From the NCBI RefSeq assembly GCF_900155915.1, contig NZ_FTPO01000001.1:1-64000 (forward strand): a stretch of DNA of 64,000 nucleotides. The letters run 5' to 3'. Positions within the stretch are counted from its first letter, which is position 1. Every line of letters begins with the position of its first letter. The notes beneath the pieces were generated by a model that saw nothing but the letters and a program-made list of their open reading frames with translations, made no database searches and had not been told where the DNA came from. Below are positions 6,986 to 15,890 of this stretch, piece after piece. The position numbers and the translations under genes are program-made. This DNA comes from Microbacterium sp. RU33B. Its GTDB lineage: Bacteria; Actinomycetota; Actinomycetes; Actinomycetales; Microbacteriaceae.

Positions 6986-8428
6986 GTGTCCTCTCACACC
7001 GACACCGGCGACACCCCACCCCTGGACACCGCCACCCTGACGACGCACGGCGCGAACCTCTCGCGCTCCCTCGGGCTGGGCGGCAACGTGCTCATCACCC
7101 TCTCGGGCATCTCGCCGGCCTCGAGCGTCTTCATCCTCGGCGGTGCCGCGCTCGCGGTCTACGGCACCGGTGTGTTCTGGGGCTTCCTGCTCGCCGGTGT
7201 CATCAGCATCCTCGTCGGCTTCTGCTACGCCGAACTCGGCTCGCGGCATCCGATCGCCGGCGGCGACTACACCCTGGTCAGCCGGGTACTGGGGCCCGCG
7301 GCGGGATCCGCGGTCTTCTTCATCAGCCTCGTGAGCCTGCCGCTGATCATCGCGATCTTCGCCCTCGGAGTGGCCGACTATCTGGGCGTGGCGATCGCCG
7401 GACTCGACCCGCTCTGGACGGCGCTCATCGTGATCGTCCTCACGACCATCACGGCGTGCTTCAACATCCGCACCAACGCGTGGGTCACCGGCGTCTTCCT
7501 GTTCCTCGAGATGGCGGCGCTCGCGCTGCTGGCCCTCCTGGGCTTCATCCACGTCGAGCGGCCCCTCACGGCGCTGCTGCAGCCGGAGTTCCTCGACACC
7601 GCCACCGGCGGCCTGGCACCCCTCGGCATCGCGGGGCTCGTCCTGGCGATCACGCAGGGCATCTTCTCCTACAACGGCTACGGCGGGGCGATCTACTTCG
7701 CCGAGGAGACCAAGAACGCGCGCCGCACGATCGCCCGTGCCGTGCTGTGGAGCGCCGCCATCACGGTGGTCGCCGAACTCGTCCCCCTCACCGCGATCCT
7801 GCTGGGAGCGAGCTCGCTGCCGGAGCTGTTCGGCGCCGCGCTGCCGGTCGAGCACTTCCTCGCCGAGCGCTCGGGTCCGGTCCTCACGATCCTCGTGCTC
7901 GTCGCGATCGCCTTCGCCATCATCAACGCCATCATCGCGATCGCGCTGCAGTCCGGCCGTCTGCTCTTCGCCGCCGCGCGCGACCGCGCCATGCCGGCGG
8001 CGCTCGCCCGGCCGCTCTCGCGCATCTCGACGCGCACCCGGATGCCGATCACGGCGACGCTGACGGTAGGCGTGATCTCGCTCGCGGCGTGCTTCGTGCC
8101 GCTGGACGTGCTCCTCAACGCCACGGGTTCGACGCTCGCGTTCAGCTACGGCTTCATCGCGGTCGCGGCCATCGTCGCGCGCCGCACGCGGTCGGGGGAT
8201 GCTGCGGGCATCTACCGGATGCCGGCCTGGCCCGTCGCGCCGGTCGTGGCGCTCCTGGCGATCGCGACGATCTTCGTGATCGGCATCCTCGATCCGGGGC
8301 AGTGGCTGAGCCTCGGCATCGCTGCCAGCATCGTGGCGGCCGGATTCCTCTACTACCTGGTCTACCTGCGCACGAACCCGGCGACCGCGCACCTCCTCTC
8401 GGGTGCCGACGACGAGGAGACCGTCTGA
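6986..8428 (+). CDS. APC-superfamily amino acid/amine permease
   Basis: A 480-residue integral membrane protein with about 12 hydrophobic helices. The first begins after the sequence LSRSLGLGGNVLITLSGISPASSVF, the APC-type unwound helix 1 motif, and GIFSYNGYGGAIYFAEETKNARRTI is the conserved helix 6-7 region of amino-acid/polyamine transporters. The GTG at 6986 is preceded by AAAGGAG with a 5-nt spacer; the in-frame ATG at 6947 has no ribosome binding site and lies in the operator. It is the first gene of a two-gene operon with the amidohydrolase (TGATG overlap at 8426-8430), so it probably imports that enzyme's substrate. Proton- or sodium-coupled uptake is typical of the family; the substrate is not readable. 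Confidence 0.9.
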   Translation: MSSHTDTGDTPPLDTATLTTHGANLSRSLGLGGNVLITLSGISPASSVFILGGAALAVYGTGVFWGFLLAGVISILVGFCYAELGSRHPIAGGDYTLVSRVLGPAAGSAVFFISLVSLPLIIAIFALGVADYLGVAIAGLDPLWTALIVIVLTTITACFNIRTNAWVTGVFLFLEMAALALLALLGFIHVERPLTALLQPEFLDTATGGLAPLGIAGLVLAITQGIFSYNGYGGAIYFAEETKNARRTIARAVLWSAAITVVAELVPLTAILLGASSLPELFGAALPVEHFLAERSGPVLTILVLVAIAFAIINAIIAIALQSGRLLFAAARDRAMPAALARPLSRISTRTRMPITATLTVGVISLAACFVPLDVLLNATGSTLAFSYGFIAVAAIVARRTRSGDAAGIYRMPAWPVAPVVALLAIATIFVIGILDPGQWLSLGIAASIVAAGFLYYLVYLRTNPATAHLLSGADDEETV

Positions 8429-10137
8429 TGCTCGATCTGCTCATCACCGGCGCCCGGGTGCGCACCTACGCTCCCGGAGCCCCGCGCGCAGAGGCCGTCG
8501 GCGTCGTCGGCGATCGGATCGCCTACGTGGGGGATGCCGCGCAGGCCCCCGCCGCGCGCCGCACGATCGATGCCGACGGACGGCTCGTCACGCCCGGCAT
8601 CGTCGACAGCCACAACCATCTCCTCCTCGGCTTCGACGAGGACGCCGTGAGCCTCGAGGGTGCGCACGACCTCGCCGAGGTGCGCCGTCGCATCGGCGAC
8701 TTCGCGACGCGGCGCCCCGAGCTGCCGTGGGTGTGTGCGGAGAACGCCGTGTACTCGATCGTCGAGAACCGCCGCCCGAACCTGCGCGACCTCGACGGCC
8801 TCACCGACCGCCCCGTCTTCGTCACGACGTACGACCAGCATTCGGTGTGGCTCAACCGCGTGGCGCTCGACGTGCTCGGGATCTCGCACGGCGGCGACAT
8901 CGCGTGGGGGCGGCCGGAGCGGGATGCCGACACCGGCGAGCCGACCGGCTGGGTCACCGACTTCTACACGAGCGCGATGACGGTCGCCGGTCTCGCCGAG
9001 CTCCAGCGCGACATCCCGATGTACTCCCCGGAGCGGCGCTACCGGAAGATCCTCGCGAGCATGCGCATGGCGACGTCGGTCGGCATCACGACGGTCGTCG
9101 AGCCCCAGGTGCCGCTCGCAGAGCTTCCGCTGTTCGAGCGTGCGCTCGCCGAGGGCGAGCTGTCGTCGCGCGTGATCGCGGCACTGTTCCACCCCGTCGG
9201 CGCCGACGGCGCCTTCCGCGAGAGGATCCGCGACACGATCGACCGCTTCGCCCGTCAGCCGCGGCTGAGCGTCGGGCCGATCAAGCTCTACGCCGACGAC
9301 GTCATCGAGCCGCACACGGCCCTGATGCTCGAGGACTACAGCAACCGCCGCGGGCTCCGCGGCCGACCGAGCTATCCGGGCCGCGAACTCGTCGACATCG
9401 TCACCGAGCTCGACCGGCTGGGGCTGCAGACCCACACGCACGCGACCGGGGATGCCGGCATCCGACTCGCCCTCGATGCGATCGAGAACGCGGCACGCGT
9501 CAACGGCACGCGCGACCGGCGCCACGGCGTCGTGCACGTCGAGTGCCTGCACCCCGACGATCTGCCCCGGTTCCGGCAGCTGGGCGTCACGGCCGCGATG
9601 CAGCCGCGCCACTGCTCACCCGATCTCGTGGCGGGCACGTGGATGGAGAACGTGGGGGAGGAGCGCTGGGATCGGGCGTGGCGGTTCCGCAGCCTCCTCG
9701 ACGACGGCGCGACGGTGGCGTTCTCGAGCGACTGGCAGGTCGGAGAGATGGATCCGCTCGTGGGGATCTACTCGGCGGCGACGCGCGCGGGTCTCGACGG
9801 CGCGGATGCCTGGACGGCGTCGGAGCGGGTCGGCATCGACCGCGCGCTCGAGGCCTACACGGTGCACGGTGCACGTGCGTGGCACCGGGAGCACGAGATC
9901 GGTCGCCTGGCCCCCGGCATGCTCGCCGACCTCGTCGTATGGTCGGGCGACCTCCTCGCCCACGAGGGCGATCCGTCGCGCCTGCTCGACGAGCACGCCG
10001 AGGTCACGCTCGTCGGCGGCCGCGTCGAGCACTCCCGCGGTGCCGTGACGGATGCCGTCGGAGCGATGCTCGACGACCCCGCGGGGTCGGCGTCGATCGC
10101 CGACCCGCACGCGCACGAGGCCGCGCACGCGCACTGA
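8428..10137 (+). CDS. Metal-dependent amidohydrolase (YtcJ/amidohydrolase-3 type)
   Basis: A 569-residue enzyme of the amidohydrolase superfamily. Visible are the N-terminal beta-sandwich strand (ITGARVRTYAPGAP), the metal motif PGIVDSHNHLLLG (HxH variant HNH), TYDQHSVWLN, the lysine region SVGPIKLYADDVIEPHTA, the histidine in HTHATGDAGI, HVECLHPDD and the C-terminal SSDWQVGEMDP with the catalytic Asp. The order and the N-terminal VDSHNH match the YtcJ-like amidohydrolase-3 group, which hydrolyses N-acyl or cyclic amide/ester substrates in the cytoplasm. The C terminus ends in a His/Ala-rich tail (DPHAHEAAHAH). It is translationally coupled to the permease, so uptake and hydrolysis of one compound is the likely pathway. 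Confidence 0.88.
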   Translation: MLDLLITGARVRTYAPGAPRAEAVGVVGDRIAYVGDAAQAPAARRTIDADGRLVTPGIVDSHNHLLLGFDEDAVSLEGAHDLAEVRRRIGDFATRRPELPWVCAENAVYSIVENRRPNLRDLDGLTDRPVFVTTYDQHSVWLNRVALDVLGISHGGDIAWGRPERDADTGEPTGWVTDFYTSAMTVAGLAELQRDIPMYSPERRYRKILASMRMATSVGITTVVEPQVPLAELPLFERALAEGELSSRVIAALFHPVGADGAFRERIRDTIDRFARQPRLSVGPIKLYADDVIEPHTALMLEDYSNRRGLRGRPSYPGRELVDIVTELDRLGLQTHTHATGDAGIRLALDAIENAARVNGTRDRRHGVVHVECLHPDDLPRFRQLGVTAAMQPRHCSPDLVAGTWMENVGEERWDRAWRFRSLLDDGATVAFSSDWQVGEMDPLVGIYSAATRAGLDGADAWTASERVGIDRALEAYTVHGARAWHREHEIGRLAPGMLADLVVWSGDLLAHEGDPSRLLDEHAEVTLVGGRVEHSRGAVTDAVGAMLDDPAGSASIADPHAHEAAHAH

Positions 10138-10159
10138 GCGCCTGCGCGGCCTGCGCGGA

Positions 10160-11275
10160 TCACCAGGACAGGATGACTCCGGCGCCCGCGAGACTCGCCG
10201 TGAACTGCCCGTTGTACTGAGTCGCCGAGATCTGCCACGAGACGACCGAGGAGTCGACGAAAGACCTTCCCGCCCCGCCTCCTCCTCCTGCGGAGATGCC
10301 GCTCGCGCCGCCCCCTGCTGCGCCGCCGGTGACGCCGCCGCCGCCGCTGCCCCCGTTGCCGCCCAGGTCCTTCGCTCCGATGCCCCGAGCGCCGGTCGAC
10401 GACGTCGCACCGCCTGCGGCGCCGCCCTTGCCTCCCAGGGGCGGTGCGGTGCCCTGGCTGCCGTTCATCCCCGCGATGCCGGGGGTCCCGCATCTCGTAT
10501 CGCTGGCGTTCGAGAACTCGAGACATCCCGCGCTGCCGCCCATGCCCGCCAGGTCGGGGTCGCCGCTGCCGCCGCCCTGGCCGCCTCCGCCCCCCGCGAC
10601 GACGATCTCGTGCCAGTTGCTTCCGTCGGCGTTCGACAGTGCGATGAGGGTCGCGCCGCCGCCGGCGCCTCCCGTGCGCGAGTCCTGCTTGGCGGTGTTG
10701 GCCGGCCCGCCGGACATCCCTTCGGCGCCCCATCCGCCGGCGCCGGTGGCGCCGTCTCCGCCCACCGCGATCGTCACGATCTGGCCGGCCGTCACGGGAA
10801 AGCTTCCGGTGATGATGGCACCGCTGCCACCCTCCTTGGTGACCGGGTGCACAGCGCCGCCGCCGTCGCCCCCGGCGGCCTCGAACCTGACGCTGGTCAC
10901 GCCCGCGGGCACGACCCACGTCTCGGTCGTGCCCGTGTACGAGTACTGCACCGGATTGCCGGCGGCGGTGGACCGGAGCGCCGGGGCGGGCGCGGGGGTG
11001 CGGGTGGCGACCGATGACGGTGCCGGCTGCGCGGTGCTGCCGCCGGCAGGAGCGCCCGCCTCGGCATCGGCCGGCTGCGCCGTTCCGGCGGCGGGGGACG
11101 TCGCCGGGGCGCGGTCCGCCATTCCCGCGGACGACGTCCCGGCGGAAGATGAGCACCCGGCGATGGCGAGAGCGATCAGGGGGACGAGTGCTGCCGCGAG
11201 CTTCCAGCCCTGCGGCCGGCGCCGTGCCGGCCCGGGGCGAGATCCGTGCGGATGCGATGTGGGCTTCTCGGACAT
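10160..11275 (-). CDS. Glycine-rich lipoprotein with an Ala/Pro/Thr stalk
   Basis: A 371-residue lipoprotein (IAGC lipobox, Cys41, after a basic N terminus), then a low-complexity Ala/Pro/Ser/Thr stalk (about 42-115) and a glycine-rich domain (about 116-371). The latter opens with VQYSYTGTTETWVVPAGVTSVRFEAAGG, the entry strand of secreted glycine-rich domains, and continues with many GG(A/S/T)GG turns interspersed with strands. Two Cys (AGCLEFS, TRCGTPG) may pair. It is probably surface-exposed; no enzymatic residues are seen. AAAGG precedes the ATG. Its promoter carries a SARP-type direct repeat (11343-11360), shared with two other genes of this block, which suggests it is a target of the AfsR-like regulator at 12951. 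Confidence 0.75.
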   Translation of the reverse strand: MSEKPTSHPHGSRPGPARRRPQGWKLAAALVPLIALAIAGCSSSAGTSSAGMADRAPATSPAAGTAQPADAEAGAPAGGSTAQPAPSSVATRTPAPAPALRSTAAGNPVQYSYTGTTETWVVPAGVTSVRFEAAGGDGGGAVHPVTKEGGSGAIITGSFPVTAGQIVTIAVGGDGATGAGGWGAEGMSGGPANTAKQDSRTGGAGGGATLIALSNADGSNWHEIVVAGGGGGQGGGSGDPDLAGMGGSAGCLEFSNASDTRCGTPGIAGMNGSQGTAPPLGGKGGAAGGATSSTGARGIGAKDLGGNGGSGGGGVTGGAAGGGASGISAGGGGGAGRSFVDSSVVSWQISATQYNGQFTASLAGAGVILSW

Positions 11276-11342
11276 GGGGGACCTTTCTTCGGGGGACTGC
11301 GACGTCCCGTATGGGGCGTCACCGCCACGGTCCTGGACCCGG

Positions 11343-11360
11343 CTCCAACCGCACTCCAAC
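11343..11360 (-). promoter_or_regulatory. SARP-type heptamer direct repeat, site A
   Basis: Read on the minus strand, GTTGGAG-TGCG-GTTGGAG: two identical heptamers with a 4-bp spacer (11-bp period), ending 67 nt before the start codon of the glycine-rich lipoprotein. SARP regulators bind direct heptamer repeats with this period. See also 12302-12319 and 15805-15822. Confidence 0.6.
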
Positions 11361-11392
11361 GCGATCCACCGCCCCGCCCGGTGTCCCGCGAT

Positions 11393-11420
11393 TCTGGTCG
11401 CTACACTCCTAGCGACCAGA
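11393..11420. promoter_or_regulatory. Perfect 11-bp inverted repeat, probable operator
   Basis: TCTGGTCGCTA (11393-11403), six bases, TAGCGACCAGA (11410-11420). It lies in the 202-bp region between two divergent genes, 58 bp before the alpha/beta hydrolase start. It has no T-tract and no gene ends here, so an operator for an unknown dimeric regulator is more likely than a terminator. Confidence 0.5.
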
Positions 11421-11477
11421 CGCTCTCGCGCGCAGCAGGCGTCGAGCTGATCCGCCTCGCGACGGGAGGGGTGTCGG

Positions 11478-12284
11478 ATGCCGTCGATCTCCACCGCCGC
11501 CGGACGTATGGAGTATCAGGAGGCAGGGAGCGGGCTCCCGCTTCTGCTCCTCCACGGCACACCGGGCGGCTCGGATCAGGGGCTGGCCGCGGCGCGGGTG
11601 CTCGCCGTCCGCGCCCGCGTGATCGCTCCGTCCCGCCCGGGCTACCTCGGCACTCCGCTGACGACGGGTCTCACGCCGAGCGAGCAGGCCGATGCGATGA
11701 TCGCCCTCCTGGACGAGCTCGGTGTGCGCAGCGCGGTGGTTCTCGGTGTCTCCGGCGGAGGGATGGCCGCCGCCGCTCTTGCGGCGAGGCATCCGGAGCG
11801 GGTGCGGGGTCTCGTGCTGTGGTCGGCGGTGACGACACCGGCGAGGATCCCGGTGTGGCCGCTGACGCACGGGCCGCTCGCGAGGCGATCGACGGGGGAG
11901 GCGCTCCTTCGCGCACTGCGCCGCTCGCCGCGACTCCTGATCGGCCGAGCCGCCCGCGACGAGACCGCCGCGGAGTCAGCTCTGGCCATCGCGGAGACGG
12001 TGTTCCCGATCCAGCCGCGTCGCGACGGCCTGGTCAACGATGCCCGCCAGGCCTCCCGCCTCGACGCCGGCATGCTCGCGGACATCACGGTGCCCGTGCT
12101 CGTCGTCCACGGCACGAAGGACCGAAACGTGCCCTACCGCCACGCGGAGAACGCGATGCGAGCGCTGCCGCACGCTCGACTCGTGACCGTGACAGGTGCG
12201 GACCACTGGACCACGCCCGCCGACCGCCAGGCCCGCGAGGCTCTGCGGACGTACCTCGACGAGATGCCGTCCGCTCCTGCGTGA
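11478..12284 (+). CDS. Alpha/beta hydrolase
   Basis: A 268-residue cytoplasmic alpha/beta-hydrolase-fold protein. The oxyanion segment LLLLHGTPGGSDQG (about residues 22-35), the nucleophile elbow GVSGGG (Ser in G-V-S-G-G, near 92), an Asp in HGTKDRNVP and a His in GADHWTTP complete the catalytic triad. GGGAGG precedes the ATG by about 9 nt. The closest general class is the haloperoxidase/epoxide-hydrolase/esterase-like group; the substrate cannot be named. It stands alone downstream of an inverted repeat and is followed after 75 nt by the SARP-controlled DUF1269-like gene. Confidence 0.88.
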   Translation: MPSISTAAGRMEYQEAGSGLPLLLLHGTPGGSDQGLAAARVLAVRARVIAPSRPGYLGTPLTTGLTPSEQADAMIALLDELGVRSAVVLGVSGGGMAAAALAARHPERVRGLVLWSAVTTPARIPVWPLTHGPLARRSTGEALLRALRRSPRLLIGRAARDETAAESALAIAETVFPIQPRRDGLVNDARQASRLDAGMLADITVPVLVVHGTKDRNVPYRHAENAMRALPHARLVTVTGADHWTTPADRQAREALRTYLDEMPSAPA

Positions 12285-12301
12285 GGTCTGCCAGGGCGGG
12301 C

Positions 12302-12319
12302 ATTGGAGCGGCGTTGGAG
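12302..12319 (+). promoter_or_regulatory. SARP-type heptamer direct repeat, site B
   Basis: ATTGGAG-CGGC-GTTGGAG, two near-identical heptamers with an 11-bp period, located 40 nt before the leader-peptide ATG (12360) and 81 nt before the GTG of the DUF1269-like gene. The downstream sequence GAGAGT (12330-12335) is a candidate -10 region at about the distance used by SARP activators. Confidence 0.6.
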
Positions 12320-12359
12320 CGCGACCGCCGAGAGTCGGGGGATACCCGAGGAGGCCACC

Positions 12360-12404
12360 ATGACCCGAGAGATCACCGTCGGTTCGCGCAGGGCTGCGCT
12401 GTGA
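12360..12404 (+). CDS. Possible 14-residue leader peptide
   Basis: ATG at 12360 follows a near-perfect ribosome binding site (GAGGAGG) and opens a frame MTREITVGSRRAAL, whose TGA (12402-12404) overlaps the GTG start (12401-12403) of the next gene. The next gene has only a weak ribosome binding site of its own, so this minigene may load ribosomes by translational coupling. It could also be a chance reading; it is too short to judge by composition. Confidence 0.35.
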   Translation: MTREITVGSRRAAL

Positions 12405-12913
12405 GCGCCCTCTCGGTGTGGACGTACCCGCACGCCGGTGGCGCGCGGCGATTGGAGAGAACCCTGACGGACGGCACGCTGGGAGATCTGGCGGTCGCGG
12501 ACGGCGCTGTCGTCACGTGGGCGCGGGGACGCGCATCGGCGCAGGTGCGCGAGCTGCAGGGCGTCGCTCGCACCTGCAATCTCGGAACGGCCTTCTGGGG
12601 CATGCTGTTCGGGATCGTCGTGTCGGGGCCCGAACTCGCGACCGTGGGCGGAGCGCGGCGACCCGCTCTCGACGACTCGCTGGAAGGCGTGGGGATCGAT
12701 CGGGACACCCTCATCGCGCTCCGGCGCCGGTTGCGGCCAGGCGGATCGGCGGTTGCGGTGATCTGTGCCGAGGCCGTGGCATCCGCGATCGAATCCGTCC
12801 GTCCGAGCGTCGTGATCGACCTCCCCGCAGCGGCGTCGGATGCGGGCCAGCGGACGACGAGGCCGCTCACCGAGGGCCAGGAGCAGGCGCTGCGTCGGAT
12901 CTTCGCATCGTAG
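12401..12913 (+). CDS. DUF1269-like protein
   Basis: A 170-residue protein that opens with SALSVWTYPHAGGARRLERTL and contains DLAVADGAVVTWARGRASAQVRE, TAFWGMLFGIVVSGPEL and LRRRLRPGGSAVAVICAEA. This follows the order of DUF1269 proteins: an N-terminal alpha-beta segment, a glycine-containing hydrophobic hairpin (here about residues 63-80, shorter than usual) and a C-terminal strand with GSSAL-type sequence. The cellular role of that family is unknown. The GTG start overlaps the preceding 14-codon frame. It lies downstream of SARP repeat site B and directly upstream of the SARP gene (37-nt gap), so it is probably a target gene co-transcribed with the regulator. Confidence 0.65.
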   Translation: MSALSVWTYPHAGGARRLERTLTDGTLGDLAVADGAVVTWARGRASAQVRELQGVARTCNLGTAFWGMLFGIVVSGPELATVGGARRPALDDSLEGVGIDRDTLIALRRRLRPGGSAVAVICAEAVASAIESVRPSVVIDLPAAASDAGQRTTRPLTEGQEQALRRIFAS

Positions 12914-12950
12914 GCGGCGCGCGGCGGATCTGCTGTGCTCTACTGGTGCC

Positions 12951-15758
12951 ATGCGGGTGCGCGACCTCGGACTGCTCGGTGTCGAGGTCGACGGCGTCGA
13001 GCAGCCGCTGCGCGGCCGTCGCCCGCAGGTTCTCCTCGCTCGCCTCCTGGTCGGGGTGAACCAGCGGGTCACCGCGTCGGAGCTCCTGCAGGTCGTGTGG
13101 GGCGATGACATCGCCGATCACACCTCGACGCTCGAGTCGCACATCTGGCGTCTCCGACAGACGCTCGAGCCGCACCGGCCCGCCCGTCGACCCGCCCAGG
13201 TTCTCACCACGGACGTCGACGGCTACCGGCTGCTCGCGCGCGTCGACGACGTCGATTCGCTGCGCTTCGAGCGGGAAGCCGGCGAGATCCGCGAGCTGAC
13301 CGCCTCCTTTCACGCCGGCAGGGTGCTGCAGCACTGCGACGAGGCGCTCTCCCTCTGGCGCGGGCGACCGTTCGAGCCGGTCTCGGACGAGATCTGGGCG
13401 AGCGCGGCCGTCGCCCGACTCGAGGAGATGCAGACCGAAGTGGCCGCGACTCGCATCGACGCCCTCCTCGATCTCGACCAGAATCAGCAGGCCCTCGCAG
13501 ACCTCGAGCGTCTGATCGAGCGCGCGCCCCTGCGCGAGCGCCACTGGTCGCAGCGGATGCTGGCGCTGCACCGCGCCGGCCGCACCGACGAGGCGCTCGA
13601 GGCGTACCAGCGGATCCGCCGACTGCTCGACGAGGAACTCGGGCTCGCACCCGGGGTCGAGCTGGACCGGCTCCACCACCGCATCCTGGATCAGGATGCG
13701 GGCCTCGTCGTGCGGCAGTCCGTCGCCGCCCCTGCACTCCCGTCCGACGCCCCGCGGCCGCTCCCGCGCCGCACGACTCCGCTCATCGGCCGAGACGGCG
13801 ACCTCGGGCGGATCTCGCGCCTGGTGGCCGGCCATCGCCTGGTCACTCTGACCGGCGTGGGCGGGTGCGGCAAGACGCGGCTCGCTCTCGAGGCCGGCCA
13901 CGCGCTGGCATCCGAGTTCCCCGACGGGGTGTGGTTCGTCGATCTCGCGACGATCGACGACGAGTCGATGGTCGCCGCGCTCGTCGCATCCACGCTGCGC
14001 CTCGCGCCCGGCGTGGTGGGCTCCGCCATCGACTCCACGGTCGACCACCTCCGCCGTCGGAGGATGCTCCTCATCCTCGACAACTGCGAGCACGTGCTCG
14101 CTGGCGCGGCCGCCTTCGTCGAGCAGGTCGCCGACGCCGACGCGCGCTGCGCCGTGCTCCTGACCAGTCGCGAAGCCGTCGCCTTCCCGGGCGAGGTGAT
14201 CTGGACGCTCGGCCCGCTGCCTGTGGACGCGTCGTCGACGGGCGAGTCGTCTCCGGCGGTCGAGCTCCTCCTCGCCCGCCTGTCGGAGGCCGTGCCGGAG
14301 CTCGAGGTCGACGACCATGTCCGCGAGCAGGCGGATCGGATCTGCGCCGCGGTCGACGGACTGCCGCTCGCCATCGAACTCGCTGCCGCCCGAGTGCGGA
14401 CGGACGGTCTCGCGGCCGTCGCGACCCAGGCGGCAGCCGATCCGAGCCGACTGAGACGGCTTCGGAGCACGGGCGGCACCCATCATGACAGCGTCGGAGA
14501 TGCGATCGAGTGGAGCCATCGCACCCTCACCGTCGACGAGCGGATCCTGCATCGTCGACTCGCGGTCCTCCCTGGACCGTTCACGGTCGAGGCGGCTGTG
14601 GCGCTCGCCGCACCCTCCGACGGCTCGGTCGCGGAGGTCCCCGCCGACGCGGTACCCGATCTCCTGTCGCTGCTCGCCCATCGCTCCCTGCTGGTGCCGG
14701 TTCCGCCTTCGACATCCCGGGGTCGGATGCGGTTCCGCCAGCTGGCGACCGTGCGCTCGCACGCGCGACGGGCTCTGACGGTGGAAGGCGAGGTCGCGGC
14801 GGTCGAGGATGCCCGCGACACGTGGGTGAGAGCGCTCGTCGCTGCTCGGCCACGGGTGTTCAGCCCCGACCCCGACCGCTGGTACGACGCCGTCGATGAC
14901 GACTTCGACGCGGTCCGCAGCACGCTGCGCCGCCTGCTCGTCGAGGAGCCACGGCCGCAGGGGGCGGCCGTGGTGACCGGGCTCGCGGGCTACTGGTACC
15001 TCCGCCGCCGCCTGGTCGAAGGACTCACCTGGCTCGAACTCGCGGAGTCCGCGACCGGCGTCGAACCCCTCGACCAGGCGGGGGTCCAGTGCGCCCTCGC
15101 CGTGCGCTACGTTCTGCAGGGCCGCAGCGATCTCGCCCTGCCTCATGTCGAACGAGCCCGCAGCGGACTGGCAGTCGCTGCAGACACCGGACTGGCCTGG
15201 GCGCTCGCCGGACTCGCCTACTCGCTGCTCACCGGCGCCGAACCCCGGCTCGTCGCCGTGGTTCTGCGCGACGTCCGCGAGGTCGCCTCCGCGACGAACG
15301 ACACTGCTCTAGCGGTCGTCGTCGACGCCCTGGCCGCCACGACCGCTGCGCGCCCCGACCCTGCTGAGGTGCAGGCGGTCTACGACCGTGCGGTGCTGCA
15401 GGACAACACGTTCGCCGCATCGATCTGCGCATCGTTCTTCAGCCTCTACGCGCTGCTGACCGAGGATCCTGCACTCGGCGAGCTCTGGGTCGGCCGTGGT
15501 CGGGAGCTGCACAGGCGGGTCGGCGGACGGGCGTTCAGCGGCTTCGACGAGAACGCGGCCGACTTCGCCGCGATGGCCGGGGACGTCGTCCGCGCCGCGC
15601 GGCTCTATGGGGCCTCCAGCTCGGCGGCGTTCCGTGACGGAACCGTGTGGCCGAGACAGTCGGCGACCCGAGAACTGATCCGCCGCACCGAGGACGCGCT
15701 CTCGCGAGAGGACTTCCTCCGAGCATGGCGCGCCGGTGAGGAGCACACCGGCGTCTAG
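12951..15758 (+). CDS. AfsR/SARP-family transcriptional activator with NB-ARC ATPase domain
   Basis: A 935-residue regulator. Residues 1-90 form the SARP winged helix (LGLLGVEVDGVEQPLRGRRPQ..., SELLQVVWGDD, LESHIWRLRQTLEP). Residues 95-250 form the bacterial transcriptional activation domain (ALSLWRGRPFEPVSD, HWSQRMLALHRAGRTDEAL). Residues 280-580 form an NB-ARC ATPase with Walker A GVGGCGKT (302-309), Walker B LLILDNCEH (Asp377), a sensor LLTSREA and GLPLAIELAAAR; the C terminus is TPR-like. SARPs activate by binding heptamer direct repeats overlapping the -35 box. Three such repeats lie within 4.5 kb of this gene. No ribosome binding site precedes the ATG; TCTACT six bases upstream suggests a leaderless start, although it may also be read from the upstream gene. 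Known AfsR-type proteins respond to phosphorylation or nutrient state; the signal here is unknown. Confidence 0.92.
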   Translation: MRVRDLGLLGVEVDGVEQPLRGRRPQVLLARLLVGVNQRVTASELLQVVWGDDIADHTSTLESHIWRLRQTLEPHRPARRPAQVLTTDVDGYRLLARVDDVDSLRFEREAGEIRELTASFHAGRVLQHCDEALSLWRGRPFEPVSDEIWASAAVARLEEMQTEVAATRIDALLDLDQNQQALADLERLIERAPLRERHWSQRMLALHRAGRTDEALEAYQRIRRLLDEELGLAPGVELDRLHHRILDQDAGLVVRQSVAAPALPSDAPRPLPRRTTPLIGRDGDLGRISRLVAGHRLVTLTGVGGCGKTRLALEAGHALASEFPDGVWFVDLATIDDESMVAALVASTLRLAPGVVGSAIDSTVDHLRRRRMLLILDNCEHVLAGAAAFVEQVADADARCAVLLTSREAVAFPGEVIWTLGPLPVDASSTGESSPAVELLLARLSEAVPELEVDDHVREQADRICAAVDGLPLAIELAAARVRTDGLAAVATQAAADPSRLRRLRSTGGTHHDSVGDAIEWSHRTLTVDERILHRRLAVLPGPFTVEAAVALAAPSDGSVAEVPADAVPDLLSLLAHRSLLVPVPPSTSRGRMRFRQLATVRSHARRALTVEGEVAAVEDARDTWVRALVAARPRVFSPDPDRWYDAVDDDFDAVRSTLRRLLVEEPRPQGAAVVTGLAGYWYLRRRLVEGLTWLELAESATGVEPLDQAGVQCALAVRYVLQGRSDLALPHVERARSGLAVAADTGLAWALAGLAYSLLTGAEPRLVAVVLRDVREVASATNDTALAVVVDALAATTAARPDPAEVQAVYDRAVLQDNTFAASICASFFSLYALLTEDPALGELWVGRGRELHRRVGGRAFSGFDENAADFAAMAGDVVRAARLYGASSSAAFRDGTVWPRQSATRELIRRTEDALSREDFLRAWRAGEEHTGV

Positions 15759-15804
15759 CCGGATGCTGCGTTCCGCGGCCTGACCGGCGGCGCCGGCTCG
15801 CGCC

Positions 15805-15822
15805 GTTGGAGCGGCGTTGGAT
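15805..15822 (+). promoter_or_regulatory. SARP-type heptamer direct repeat, site C
   Basis: GTTGGAG-CGGC-GTTGGAT with an 11-bp period and the same CGGC spacer as site B. It ends 68 nt before the GTG at 15891, almost the same distance as site A to its gene (67 nt). Confidence 0.6.
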
Positions 15823-15890
15823 CCGAGGCTGTCACCGTCGTCGGAGACGTCGATCCGCGACGTCGTGACGAGAGAATGACGGAGGCGACC

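Noticed and set aside
6847..10137. A 1096-codon open frame on the plus strand
   Set aside because: Its first half is an Arg/His-rich shadow of the APC permease in another frame; only the part from 8428 is a real gene (amidohydrolase).
12867..15146. A 759-codon open frame antisense to the AfsR-like gene
   Set aside because: Its translation is Arg/Asp/Glu-rich without any recognisable motif, as expected for the complement of a high-GC gene; the sense strand encodes a complete regulator.
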